Shown one piece after another: positions 47,567-56,620 of a DNA stretch of 64,000 nucleotides. The DNA comes from Poa pratensis. Its lineage: Eukaryota > Streptophyta > Magnoliopsida > Poales > Poaceae. The stretch's first letter is position 1, and the number at the start of each line of letters is the position of its first letter. The position numbers and the translations under genes were made by a program. The notes beneath the pieces were generated by a model. It was not told where the DNA came from. It ran no database searches and worked only from the letters and a program-made list of their open reading frames with translations. The DNA lies in contig CAMZMU010000080.1 in the NCBI GenBank assembly GCA_947311845.1, positions 21,150,369 through 21,214,368 on the forward strand. The letters run 5' to 3'.

Positions 47567-48613
47567 ATGGAGACAGACGCGGCGAGGACGAGGCGGATCA
47601 CCAAGAACGAGAGGCAGCCGGAGGAAAACGTGCACGCGAACAACAACAGCAGCGGCATCAGTGAGGCGAAGAAGCAGCGCAGTTGGGACTACGAGGAGGT
47701 GAATCCTGACCGCTATCGTTCCAAATTCATGTTTCACTGGAAGCATATGTGCAATTTCGAGGACATCACCACCAGGGAGCCTATGAGCCACACCGACATC
47801 GACAAACCCTACAACGCAATGATGCTGCCATGCCTGGAGATCTACTCATGGAAGGTCACCGACCTCAGGGGCGGATTACAGTGGCCCCTGGACATTTTTG
47901 GCTTCGTTGCTCTCCGTGACTCGCTGGATCACAAGCGCAACTTCATCTTCAACCGTGACAGGGATGATCCTCAGCAGCTCACTGCGGCGGGTTCCTCTCT
48001 GGAGCTGACAGGACCTGTCCGTGCAGTTCAGTTGTGTATGCACATTGAAGCCGAGTTCGAACTCAGAGTCAGGGGTGAAACGCCGTCAGAGGATAGGATT
48101 CTAAGCATTGATTTCTGGGCATATGATCCTATCCGTAAATCCCACAAGAGAGGGGCTTCTAGGACATCGACCATGGATGCCAAGTTCTCCACGATGGTGC
48201 TCACATTTTCCCATCTTGCAAAGGCTGTAGAGGCAACTATACAGGTCAAGATCGTTGAAGGCTCGTGTAACTTCTGTGGGAGGTTTGTCGCGCAGATGGG
48301 TGATATTGATGAGGAAGTGGTGCTTATTGATACTACCATGGACCGGCCGGTGCCTGTTAAAGGTGATGGTGACATTCAGCTGTCCCGGCGGGTGGTTGTG
48401 GTGGATGGGGGCGGCGTGCTGCAGCTCGGAGTGAAAGCTTCGCGAGGCCAATTCCTGTCGGAAGGTTGTGATAATAATGAGTTTAATGTTGCTGCTGCTG
48501 AAGACAAGCTCCAGTTCACTGCAAAAGAGGCTAGAACATCAAGTGGTACGTTTGATGTTGGGTTCGCAAAGATGTCAGTTACTGTATTTTGGTCACTTAT
48601 TCCAATTGTTTAG
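47567..48613 (+). CDS. DUF6598-domain protein, single exon
   Basis: An uninterrupted 348-aa ORF. I start it at the ATG at 47567 (METDAARTRRITKNERQ); a GTG nine bases upstream is in frame but unlikely. A charged N-terminal tail of about 75 residues precedes the domain. The diagnostic segment is IFGFVALRDSLDHKRNFIFN at about residues 110-129, followed by NRDRDD; later come EAEFELRVRG and IDFWAYDP, ending FWSLIPIV. I assign it to the grass-expanded DUF6598 family, which also occurs as the C-terminal part of some cereal jasmonate-induced proteins; no second domain is present here. Function is unknown. It lies inside the F-box array on the same strand and has no frame errors, so it is probably functional. 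Confidence 0.85.
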   Translation: METDAARTRRITKNERQPEENVHANNNSSGISEAKKQRSWDYEEVNPDRYRSKFMFHWKHMCNFEDITTREPMSHTDIDKPYNAMMLPCLEIYSWKVTDLRGGLQWPLDIFGFVALRDSLDHKRNFIFNRDRDDPQQLTAAGSSLELTGPVRAVQLCMHIEAEFELRVRGETPSEDRILSIDFWAYDPIRKSHKRGASRTSTMDAKFSTMVLTFSHLAKAVEATIQVKIVEGSCNFCGRFVAQMGDIDEEVVLIDTTMDRPVPVKGDGDIQLSRRVVVVDGGGVLQLGVKASRGQFLSEGCDNNEFNVAAAEDKLQFTAKEARTSSGTFDVGFAKMSVTVFWSLIPIV

Positions 48614-48710
48614 TTCGAGAGTAGTAATATTCCGGTCTATGTAGTGCTATATCGGTTGAATGCTTGCAGCGTGTTAAAAAATGCTTCCTCCTGCAAAAAC
48701 AAAGGGGTAA

Positions 48711-49550
48711 TTAACGTGTAAACGGGTTTGCTCAAAAAAGGAAAAGAACAGAAATGGGACATTCCAGGCTGGTGTGCATGGTTAGTTCACAATATGTTTA
48801 CATGGTTGATCCACTCCTTTTTTGGAAATTGCTATCTGTTCTCTGCAATATGTGGTTTATTTTGTAGGCATGCCTTCTCTTGAGATATGGCTGATTTCAA
48901 CTAGCATTAATATGTAAGAGTTGCAGCTAGCATAAGTACCCGAAAGACTAGTTTCATGTGTTGGTATTATAACAGCCATGTGCTTCTGAAAATAGAGTGC
49001 CTGGTGTCACATGCTTTGCTTCTGAGAATTTTGTTCATTATCATCAGATGATCATCAGGGTATACGCACTGACCTTGTTTGACAGGACAAAATGCTTGTG
49101 ATCCCGTGTTGCATGATACCTCGGCTAGTAAACTTCTTCTCATTGTCCATCAGAAGCTGATCTTCTGTAACTGTAAGTACAACTCTCAGCTGAAGCCCTG
49201 CGTTAACATTGACTGGGTATTGTGTTTCTTTAGGGTGACTGGCTATTCTGTTGCAAGTGACCGTAAATCGTAACCCTCCTTGGTTTTTGTGCATCCCGGA
49301 CACAAAGTTACATGTTATACTTTAAGCTAATGAACTGTTTTACTCATGTTTGCAAGGAATTCCTTTCTGCACAAGTGGCACCTGACGTGCTGGCAAGTGA
49401 AGCTGCAGTGATGCTGGCAAATGGGAACACAACAAATATAGTTCTCTGGCCGTTGTGCACTAAACGGGAAATTACGTGTGATAAACGGGTTTGCTCAAAA
49501 AAGGAAAAGAACAAGGGGCGCTAAACGGGACATTCCAGGCCGGTGTGCAC
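48711..49550 (+). repeat. Orphan F-box 3' flank bracketed by a 70-bp direct repeat
   Basis: The direct repeat contains AACGGGTTTGCTCAAAAAAG, GAAAAGAACA and GGGACATTCCAGGC, at 48711-48779 and 49471-49550. Between the copies lies a typical array 3' flank (GGTTAGTTCACAATATGTTT, GAGATATGGCTGATTTCAAC, GGCACCTGACGTGCTGGCAA) with no F-box exon before it. This is a remnant of a further array member. Confidence 0.75.
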
Positions 49551-49668
49551 TGGATCGCTGGTGTCAAAAAAGGAAAAAAACATAGAAGGGTTGGTGGCCC
49601 AGCTAGCCTCGCTGCTTCACTTAAAACCGTGGCCTCGCTTCTCCAATTCGAACCCTCGCCTCAACGCC

Positions 49669-51348
49669 ATGGGTGACGGCGTCGCCTCCTTCACTACCGC
49701 CGGCTATGACGGCTTCGCCACCTTCTCCAACGCCGTCTACCGTGGGGAGGACCGCATTAGCATCCTCCACGATGACCTCCTCAGTGTCATCATCTCCCGC
49801 CTCCCCGTCACGGATGCCGCCCGCACCGCTGTCCTCGCCTCTCGCTGGCGCCACATCTGGCGCTCCACCCCGCTCATCCTGCGCGATGCTGACCTCCCCG
49901 AGCACTCCCGTGCTGCCGCCGTTGCCCGAATTCTCGAAGACCACCCAGGGCCCTTCGCACTGTCGTCCTCCTCCACTGCGAGTTCGCCTACCGGGACTCT
50001 GAGCTTGCCGAATGGGCGCGCCTCTCGTTGCCAAGGGCACCCAAAAATTCAACTTCTTCAACAAGACCACTGGCCCAACCGTGTGCGCCTTCCCGCCGAC
50101 ATAATCCACTGCGCCTCGCTCCATTCTCTCTTCCTGCACTCGTGGACGTTCCCCGCTGACCTCTTACGTGGCGCCGACATCATTCTTCCCCAGCTCCGGC
50201 TTCTCAGCATGATAAGGATGGACATGAGCAACCAGGATTTCGAGTACTTCATCGCTGCATGCCCCATTCTGGAGACCCTTATGATAGGCAGGAATAAACC
50301 CAAGAGCGTGCATGTCCGCAGCAAAAGCCTCCTATGCGTGTTTGTTGGGATGTGTGGATTGGAGGAGTTTGCCGTGGTAGAAGCACCGCTCTTGAAGCGG
50401 CTCATCTTATTGCAGCCGCCTTATGGTGTGAGGATCAAGATTGCTTGTGCACCCAACCTGCGGGTGCTCGGCTACCTGGAGCCAAAATTTCAGAAGCTGC
50501 ATATCGAGGTACAGCTACCACTCCTTCTCGCACACAACTTGGATACTATTCGGTCCACATTGATTTATTCATCATATTCTCTTCTATTATCATAAAGAAT
50601 GCCACTAACTTATGATACTATCGCTTTTGATGGACCTGATTGCAGCTCTCAAAATTATTCCATCCACAGTTGATCCACCGATCATGTTGTTTTGCTATGA
50701 CCATAGAACACTTCATGAGTAATGATTCGATATGTCTCGTTGCAGCCTGGCTTAATGGCCATCAAGATACTAGCCTTGAAGGTGAATTTTGGTGTCCCAG
50801 GGGAGGTCAAGACTATGGCCAGCTTCCTCAGATGCTTTTCTAGTGTTGACACACTGCATATCGAGGTAGGTCCCAATTCCTTTGGTAAGTCGATGATTTG
50901 GCAATGGTATCATACCGGTTATAAGCAACATGCTCCATATATGAATTTGCAGTCTACCCTGCACGCTCAACCTGCAACTGCCTATGAAGCCACTGGGGAG
51001 CTCCATGCCGAGTTATGGCAGGAGGTCAGTTCGGTGAAATGTTTGAGATCACACGTCAAGAGGATGGTTATCCACGTGTTCCGAGGGGATCAAAACGAAT
51101 TTGAATTTATCAAGTTCATTGCTATGAATGCCCACGAGCTGCAATACTTGCAGGTTGTGGGGCATGAAGAAACTTTTTCTTCGACAGACATGGCGGATGT
51201 CATAAAAGGAAAATTGCAGTGTCTAGAATTTCGAACAGGGATATCTGCAGTGATGCTGGTGTCGCCCAAAGAGGACATTACTACAAACCTTAAGAGAATA
51301 CCTGATCTTTATAGGGATGATCCCTTTCGCTGCAGAGTTCATGGTTAA
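49669..51348 (+). CDS. F-box/FBD protein, array copy 4 (three single-base losses)
   Basis: Exons 49669-50508 (840 nt), 50746-50865 (120 nt, 24 shorter than in the sisters) and 50953-51348 (396 nt). The F-box is RISILHDDLLSVIISRLPVT then SRWRHIW. Near 49955 the frame leaves the family reading (FALSSSS instead of FRTVVLLHCEF). It changes again near 50023 and near 50085 and then returns to RLPADIIHCASLHSLFLHSW, so three losses cancel and the ORF stays open but reads wrong for about 45 residues. The C terminus has VKRMVIHVFRGDQNEFEFIK. IGDN before the first intron is missing compared with copy 2. The three changes look like unresolved sequence errors; if real, the protein has an altered middle segment yet keeps F-box and FBD. 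Confidence 0.85.
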
Positions 51349-51802
51349 TTCGCCGTATGTTCACATAATTGATCTGCGCCTTTTGTGGAGTCACCGATTG
51401 TTCTGTGCGAGATCATGTTGAAAAAATTCTTAGGCATATGCCTTTTCTTGGGACATGTCTGATTTCAGTTACCGTGAGTATATGTTCGAGTTTTATTTTG
51501 AAGTGATCATTATATGTAAGATCTGAAACTGGCAGAAGTACCCGAAAGATTATGCACCTGTTTTGTAGCATGTCTAAGTTGTCATCTTTTTCGCTTTGCA
51601 TACCCGGAATTTCACTTGTGTTAGTTTTGTCATTATCACGAGACGATCTTAGTATATAGTGGTTGGTTTGCAAGTTATCCCATGTCGTGCATCATATTCA
51701 CTTATCAAGATTTATGTCTTGAATGTAAGAGCTTACAAGGCTAGAATCATGGTGGCTAGCTAAGCCCTATGGTTATAGGTAGCTCTGCTTGCAATCCATG
51801 TC
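51349..51802 (+). repeat. Short 3' flank of F-box copy 4
   Basis: Shares TTCGCCGTATGTTCAC-like, TTTTGTAGCATGTCTAAG and TGGTTATAGGTAGCTCTGCT with other array flanks (compare 35160-35450). It is shorter than the other flanks because the TIR element at 51803 and then copy 5 follow. Confidence 0.55.
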
Positions 51803-52430
51803 GGGCCGGATTCAATTTGGCAACGGGGCCCCATTCCCTGATAACCGGTGGTTAATTCACCTATTAGGGGACGGTTTTGGTGCAGATTACTCCCTATGGG
51901 GCTATTATCAGTGTAAAAACAATCCCAGCGGTTAAAGCGGGGTCGGGGCTGGTACACCACTATCCATATCCGACATACACGGTACCCACTAGACCACATG
52001 ACATGTGGGGCCAGAATAAAAGAGAGAGTGAGAGGCATGTATATATACACCAGAAAACCTTAATTGTGGTTGTGTGCCAATTTGAACCAATATTATGTGT
52101 GGTGTGTGCCCATTTGAACCAGATCATCTTATTTTGTTATGTGTGAATTTCGATCATTTGATTGTATATTATTTGTGGCTGTGTACCCTTTTTCTCTATT
52201 TGTATTGTTGTCATTTATTTACTCGATTTGCTGGGGAAGTGCTGTCCAAATTTTCGTAAACAATGGGTATGATTATCCGCTGGTTATCCGATAACCCGAT
52301 GGGGATGGGAGAATAGTTGTCCCGTGGCAGTTAATGGGGATGGGGATGGAGATTTTTTTATTGTATGGGGATGGTTATGGTTAGGCAATAACCGGTGGTT
52401 AGTGTCCCCGTTGCCAAATTGAGGCCGAAT
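51803..52430. mobile_element. Non-autonomous DNA transposon with inverted ends (hAT-like?)
   Basis: TCAATTTGGCAACGGGG near the left end (51812-51828) and its exact complement near the right end (52405-52421) form inverted repeats extended by GGCC at the outside. A further inner palindrome TAACCGGTGGTTA occurs at both ends. The interior is rich in GGGGATGGGGATGG, a composition I associate with some grass hAT-type elements. No transposase ORF. I could not fix a target duplication, so the superfamily is a guess. Confidence 0.6.
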
Positions 52431-52817
52431 GGCTAGGTGATATGATGATACACTATTTGGCGTGATATTGGGAGTATTTTGGTTCAGTTGTGTTTTAATT
52501 TGGATTCACATTTTTGAAAAAAAGTATGAATTAAATTGTTACCGAAGTGATACAAATATTAAAGTACGAATAAATATGATATAAAATATACTTGAAATAG
52601 TGTCTTGTAATTTGTAAAATAATATTTGTTGTGAGTGGAATGTAGGGGATCTACTAGGTATACCAGATTTTGAAGGATTTGGGAGCTAAGTTTTGGGAAT
52701 TTCCAATTTTTTTGAGGGAAAGTTTTGGGGATTTGTTAGAAATGCTCTATGGAGATAGAAAAAAAACTCCAGATTAGCGAGCGCTTGGTGGGCCGCGAGA
52801 ACCCTCGCCTCGCTACC
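52431..52817. other. AT-rich promoter region of F-box copy 5
   Basis: No gene or clear element seen. The last 40 bases (GAGAACCCTCGCCTCGCTACC) match the leaders of the other array members. Confidence 0.45.
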
Positions 52818-54432
52818 ATGGCCGACGGCGCCGTCTCCCCCCTCTCCACCGCCGGCGACGACGGCGAGGGCGGAATCAGCGCCCTCCACGACGACATCCT
52901 CCTTCACATCATCGCCCGCCTCCCCTTCACGGACGCCGCCCGAACCTCCGTCCTCGCCTCCCGCTGGCGCCACCTCTGGCGCTCCACCCCGCTCGTCCTC
53001 GACGATGCCCACCTCCCCGAGCCCGCGCGTGCAGCCGCCGCCGTCTGCCGAGTCCTCGCCGACCACCCGGGCCCCTTCCACACCGTCCGCCTCCGCCACT
53101 GCAGGTTCGCCTCCCTGTACTGTAATCTCCCTGATTGGCCGCGCCTCCTCGCCGCCAAGGGCACCCAGGAACTCGCCCTCTTCAACAAGCCCACTCACGC
53201 CCCGCCCCACCTTCCGGCTTACATCCTCCGCTGCGCCTCGCTGCAGTGCCTCTCCCTGGCCTTCTGGAGGTTCCCCGCCGACCTCTCCGCGGCGCCGGCA
53301 TCATTCTTCCCCACCTCCGGATGCTCCACTTGACAAGTATTGACATTACTGAATCGGACCTGGACTACCTGCTGGCTGTCAGCCCCGTTCTGCACACACT
53401 TACGCTCGCCCGCATGAAGAACAGACGCGTCCACCTCCGCAGCAAAGCCTCCGGTGGCTTCTCGTTGGGCTGTCCATGGTGGAGGACTTCGCGGTGGTGG
53501 ACGCGCCACTCTTGGAGAGCCTCATCTTGTTGGAGGCGCCTATGGCTGAAGGTGACCGTGCAAGGGTCAAGATAGTCTCTGCACCCAACCTGCGGGTTCT
53601 CGGCTACCTGGACCCAAGAGTTCACAAGCTGCAGATCGGTGGCAATGTGATCAGGGTATGGCTACCTGTCTCAACATATGAGATTATTCCATATTCATCG
53701 ATCCATCCATTATGTTTTTTTGATGATTATAGTGATGATGTCTAACTGTCTTGGGGCATATATGGTGGCCTTGCAGTCTGACACAATGGCGAGTCGAAAC
53801 GTTGTGCTTCCAGGTCTCAAGATATTCGCCTTGAGCGTGAATTTCCGTGTCTTCTGGGAGGTCAAGATGCTGGCCAGCTTCCTCAGATGCTTTCCCAACA
53901 TCGACACACTGCATATCAAGGTTTCTACCTATTCCTTCAGTCAGTCAGTTATTTTTTGTTTTTCAGTGGTGTGATAGTTCATAATCAACTGTCAGCGGTG
54001 TGACCCATATATGCAACTGAACTGTTCATGACCTGGTATGAATTTGCAGTCTGCGCTGCATGATCCATCTGCATGTCGCTACGGAGTCACTGGGGAGCAG
54101 CATGCTGACTTGTGGCAAAGGGTAAGCGCAGTTAAGTGCTTGAGATCACACCTGAAGAGGGTGGTTTTCCACAAATTCGAGGGCATCCAAACGAATTCGA
54201 ATTCCTCAAGTTCATCGAGAGGGATGCGCATGAGCTGGAATCTTTGCTGATTGTGCCGCTGGAAGAAAGTTTTGCTTCAGCCATCAAGGTGAATGAGATG
54301 ATAGACAAGTTGGGGTGTCCACAGTTTCGAGCATGGGCCTCTAAAGTGCTGCTGGTGTCGCCTAAAGTGGACATTGCTTCCAACTTGCAGAAAACATCCG
54401 ACCTTACCATCGACGACCCTTTTTGTTATTGA
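52818..54432 (+). CDS. F-box/FBD protein, array copy 5 (three single-base losses)
   Basis: Exons 52818-53655 (838 nt), 53777-53920 (144 nt) and 54050-54432 (383 nt). The F-box is GISALHDDILLHIIARLPFT then SRWRHLW. Losses lie at 53287-53288 (CTCTCCGCGG for CTCTCCCGCGG), 53444-53446 (AGCAAAGCC for AGCAAAAGCC) and 54189-54191 (CCAAACG for CCAAAACG). Restoring one base at each gives 840, 144 and 384 nt, with the family reading back in place: RGAGIILPHLRMLHL, MVEDFAVVDAPLLESLILL, and after the third NEFEFLKFI. All three are in short runs, so I read this as an intact gene with sequence errors, 455 aa. The product ends DLTIDDPFCY, close to copy 1 (DLTVDDPFY). Confidence 0.85.
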
Positions 54433-54519
54433 ACACTTAGTTAATTCGCTATATGTTTACATGATTGTTCCGAGCATTTTTGGGAAATCGTCGACTGTTG
54501 TACCGCAAAATCACATTGC

Positions 54520-55410
54520 TTAAGTTTCAATTTTCATCTACCATGAGTACATTTAAGCATCTAAGCTGGCAGAACTACCGAAAAGGCTACATAATGTTAT
54601 CTAACGTCCTGTATTGTATAATTAACAAAGAGAAAATGTTGTTCTGAAATTTGAACTACTGCTGCAAAATGACACTGTTTATGTTTGGAGGCATGCATTT
54701 TCTTGCTGATTTCAACTACTATTAGTACTTTATAGGTAGGTTTCAAGTTTCAGCAACCAAGAGTACATTTAAGTGTCTAAGCTAGTAGAGCTGCTGAATA
54801 TACTACTAGCTGTATTATTTATCATGTTTGGTAATTAATGTCCCTGTAGTATATTCTATTCATTAGTGATATAGATAACACCTATTTGGTTTTGAAACCT
54901 GAATATAGTAGACCTGCTTGTGCCATTATCTTTGCCTTGCTTGGGTTCTTAAGTTTGTAGGTATTCTTAAGTTTCAAGTTTCATCTACCATGAGTACATG
55001 TAAGCATCTAAGCTGGCAGAACTACAGAAAAGACTAGTGTTATGTATCATGTTATCTAACGTCCTATATTATACAACAATAAATATGTTGTTCGGAGATT
55101 TGAACCAATCCTGCAAAATAACATTGTTTTATGCTTGGAGGCATGCATTCTCTTGCAAATTTCAACACTATTAGCATATATGTAGGTTTCAAGTTTCAGC
55201 TACACAGAGTACATTTAAGTGTGTAAGCTAGCAGGACTGCTGAATATACAAGTTGTATTATTTATCATGTGATGTAATTAATGTCCTGTATTATCATTTA
55301 TTAATCAGTGATATAGTTATCACCTATGTGGTTTTGAAATCTGAATATAGTAGACCTGCTTTGTAGCATATGCCCGGTGCCATTATCTTTGCTTTGATTT
55401 GGTTCTGTAG
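54520..55410 (+). repeat. Tandem duplication of about 450 bp in the 3' flank of F-box copy 5
   Basis: Copy A (54520-54965) and copy B (54966-55410) share, in order, TTTCATCTACCATGAGTACA, AAGCATCTAAGCTGGCAGAA, GGAGGCATGCATT, GTAGGTTTCAAGTTTCAGC, AGTACATTTAAGTG and CTGAATATAGTAGACCTGCT. Each copy itself contains two related GAGTACATNTAAG...CTAAGCT blocks about 210 bp apart, so an older duplication is nested inside. Confidence 0.9.
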
Positions 55411-55812
55411 AGTGTCACCTCTGTCAGTTTCATTCATTATAAGCTTTGATTGACGATATTATCTGGTCCTGTGCGCCTTCTTGTTCTTATACAACATCTA
55501 TTCCACTCCTTGTGTAATAAAGCACGGAAGCCCCCCTGGAGTCACTACGGCAGCACAATGAAATCCCAGGGTTTTGCAGTGAAAAACATGTCTGGCCGCA
55601 ACAGGATGGACACAGAAGGCAACTACTTGCAGAAGTTGAACACAATGCTAGACAATCTTTTACTGGTTAAAAGAAGTATATTGCTACACTGATTACTTGG
55701 GTGAGTACGATCATTTCAAACGTATACTCACTGTTCAGATTTGTTACAATCTTAGCACCATAGGCCATCGTTCTGATTTATTAGAATAAAAATATTTTAT
55801 TTTAACAAAAAC
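55411..55812. other. Intergenic; unrecognised ORF 55450-55692 (+)
   Basis: An 80-aa plus-strand ORF contains HYGSTMKSQGFAVKNMSGRN, which looks more protein-like than its surroundings and could be an exon relic. I do not recognise it and see no partner exons. Confidence 0.25.
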
Positions 55813-55852
55813 GTTGATATGGCCGAGTTGTTCTAAGGCGCCAGATTAAGGT

Positions 55853-55885
<33 letters not shown>

Positions 55886-55893
55886 TGTGAACA
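55813..55893 (+). tRNA. tRNA-Leu (anticodon AAG), possibly a pseudogene
   Basis: The 81-nt sequence folds as a type II tRNA. The acceptor stem is GTTGATA/TGTGAAC; the anticodon arm is CCAGA-TTAAGGT-TCTGG, giving AAG (reads CTT, leucine); a long variable arm and the T arm GTGGGTTCAAATCCCAC follow; the discriminator is A. The box B motif GGTTCAAATCC is perfect. Two bases look wrong for a functional tRNA: a G-G mismatch in the acceptor stem (TGTGAAC, where plant tRNA-Leu copies usually have TGTCAAC) and GAGTTGTTC in the D loop where GG is normally conserved. Confidence 0.85.
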
Positions 55894-55900
55894 GTTTATC

Positions 55901-55909
55901 TTTTTTTTC
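55901..55909 (+). terminator. Oligo-T Pol III terminator after tRNA-Leu
   Basis: A T-run begins about 8 bases after the tRNA 3' end, the usual RNA polymerase III stop signal. Confidence 0.6.
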
Positions 55910-56317
55910 ATCTCCTATTCATTATCCAGTTTTTTTTGTTACACTGCAATTGTTTTTAATCTTTTGATCTTGTATAATCCGAGGATTCTTTTTACTCGTA
56001 ATGTGATGGTTATCCTGGTGTCTTGGCATGCATGCAATTCTGTCATTGCAAAATGACTGATTTCCATTAGATACAGAATGAACATCCAGAATCGTCGACA
56101 GCAAAAAGAATGCAATTTTCTTTGTCGACGGAAACAGAGGATCCAAAACGAAGGAGGAAAAGAAAATTCTCCTTTCCCTGCACACTGCACACCACCAACG
56201 AACAAACTGAAACAAGAAGGCCCCTAACACCGGAGACGCCGGCGGCCGTCGGTTAGCCGACTCGCCGCGCGTGCGCACGAGAACGTATGGTATGAACGTG
56301 TGGTGTGGGCGCGCTCG

Positions 56318-56620
56318 TCACGCGCCGTGCTTCTTCCCCATCTCGTGGAGGCCGGCGCCGACGCTGCCGCGGTGGAGCCTGCACCGGAACGACCCGGCGT
56401 GCGTCGTCGGCGAGCAGAGGCACGCCCGCGGGCTCGCCAGCAGCAGCGAGTGCTTCGGCGCCTGCGACGACGCCGCCGGCGTCTTCACCATCACCGCATG
56501 CGCCTCCCCGCCGACGCCCTTGCCCGTGCCGGCGTGGACGACGTGGAGGTGGTGGGGCTTCTTCTCCGGCATGGCGATCTTCTTCACCACCACCACCGGC
56601 CTGTGCAACTGCTCCTCCAT
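56318..56620 (-). CDS. Small serine-rich-protein-like protein (CLCSPTTH motif)
   Basis: A 100-aa single-exon ORF on the minus strand. It begins MEEQLHRPVVVVKKIAMPEK and carries near its C terminus ACLCSPTTHAGSFRCRLHR (residues 66-84), the conserved signature of a small plant family annotated as serine-rich protein-related, whose function is not established. Basic composition; no signal peptide or membrane segment. The overlapping plus-strand ORFs are arginine-rich GC shadows. The start is the first ATG after an in-frame lead-in without further ATG. Confidence 0.7.
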   Translation of the reverse strand: MEEQLHRPVVVVKKIAMPEKKPHHLHVVHAGTGKGVGGEAHAVMVKTPAASSQAPKHSLLLASPRACLCSPTTHAGSFRCRLHRGSVGAGLHEMGKKHGA

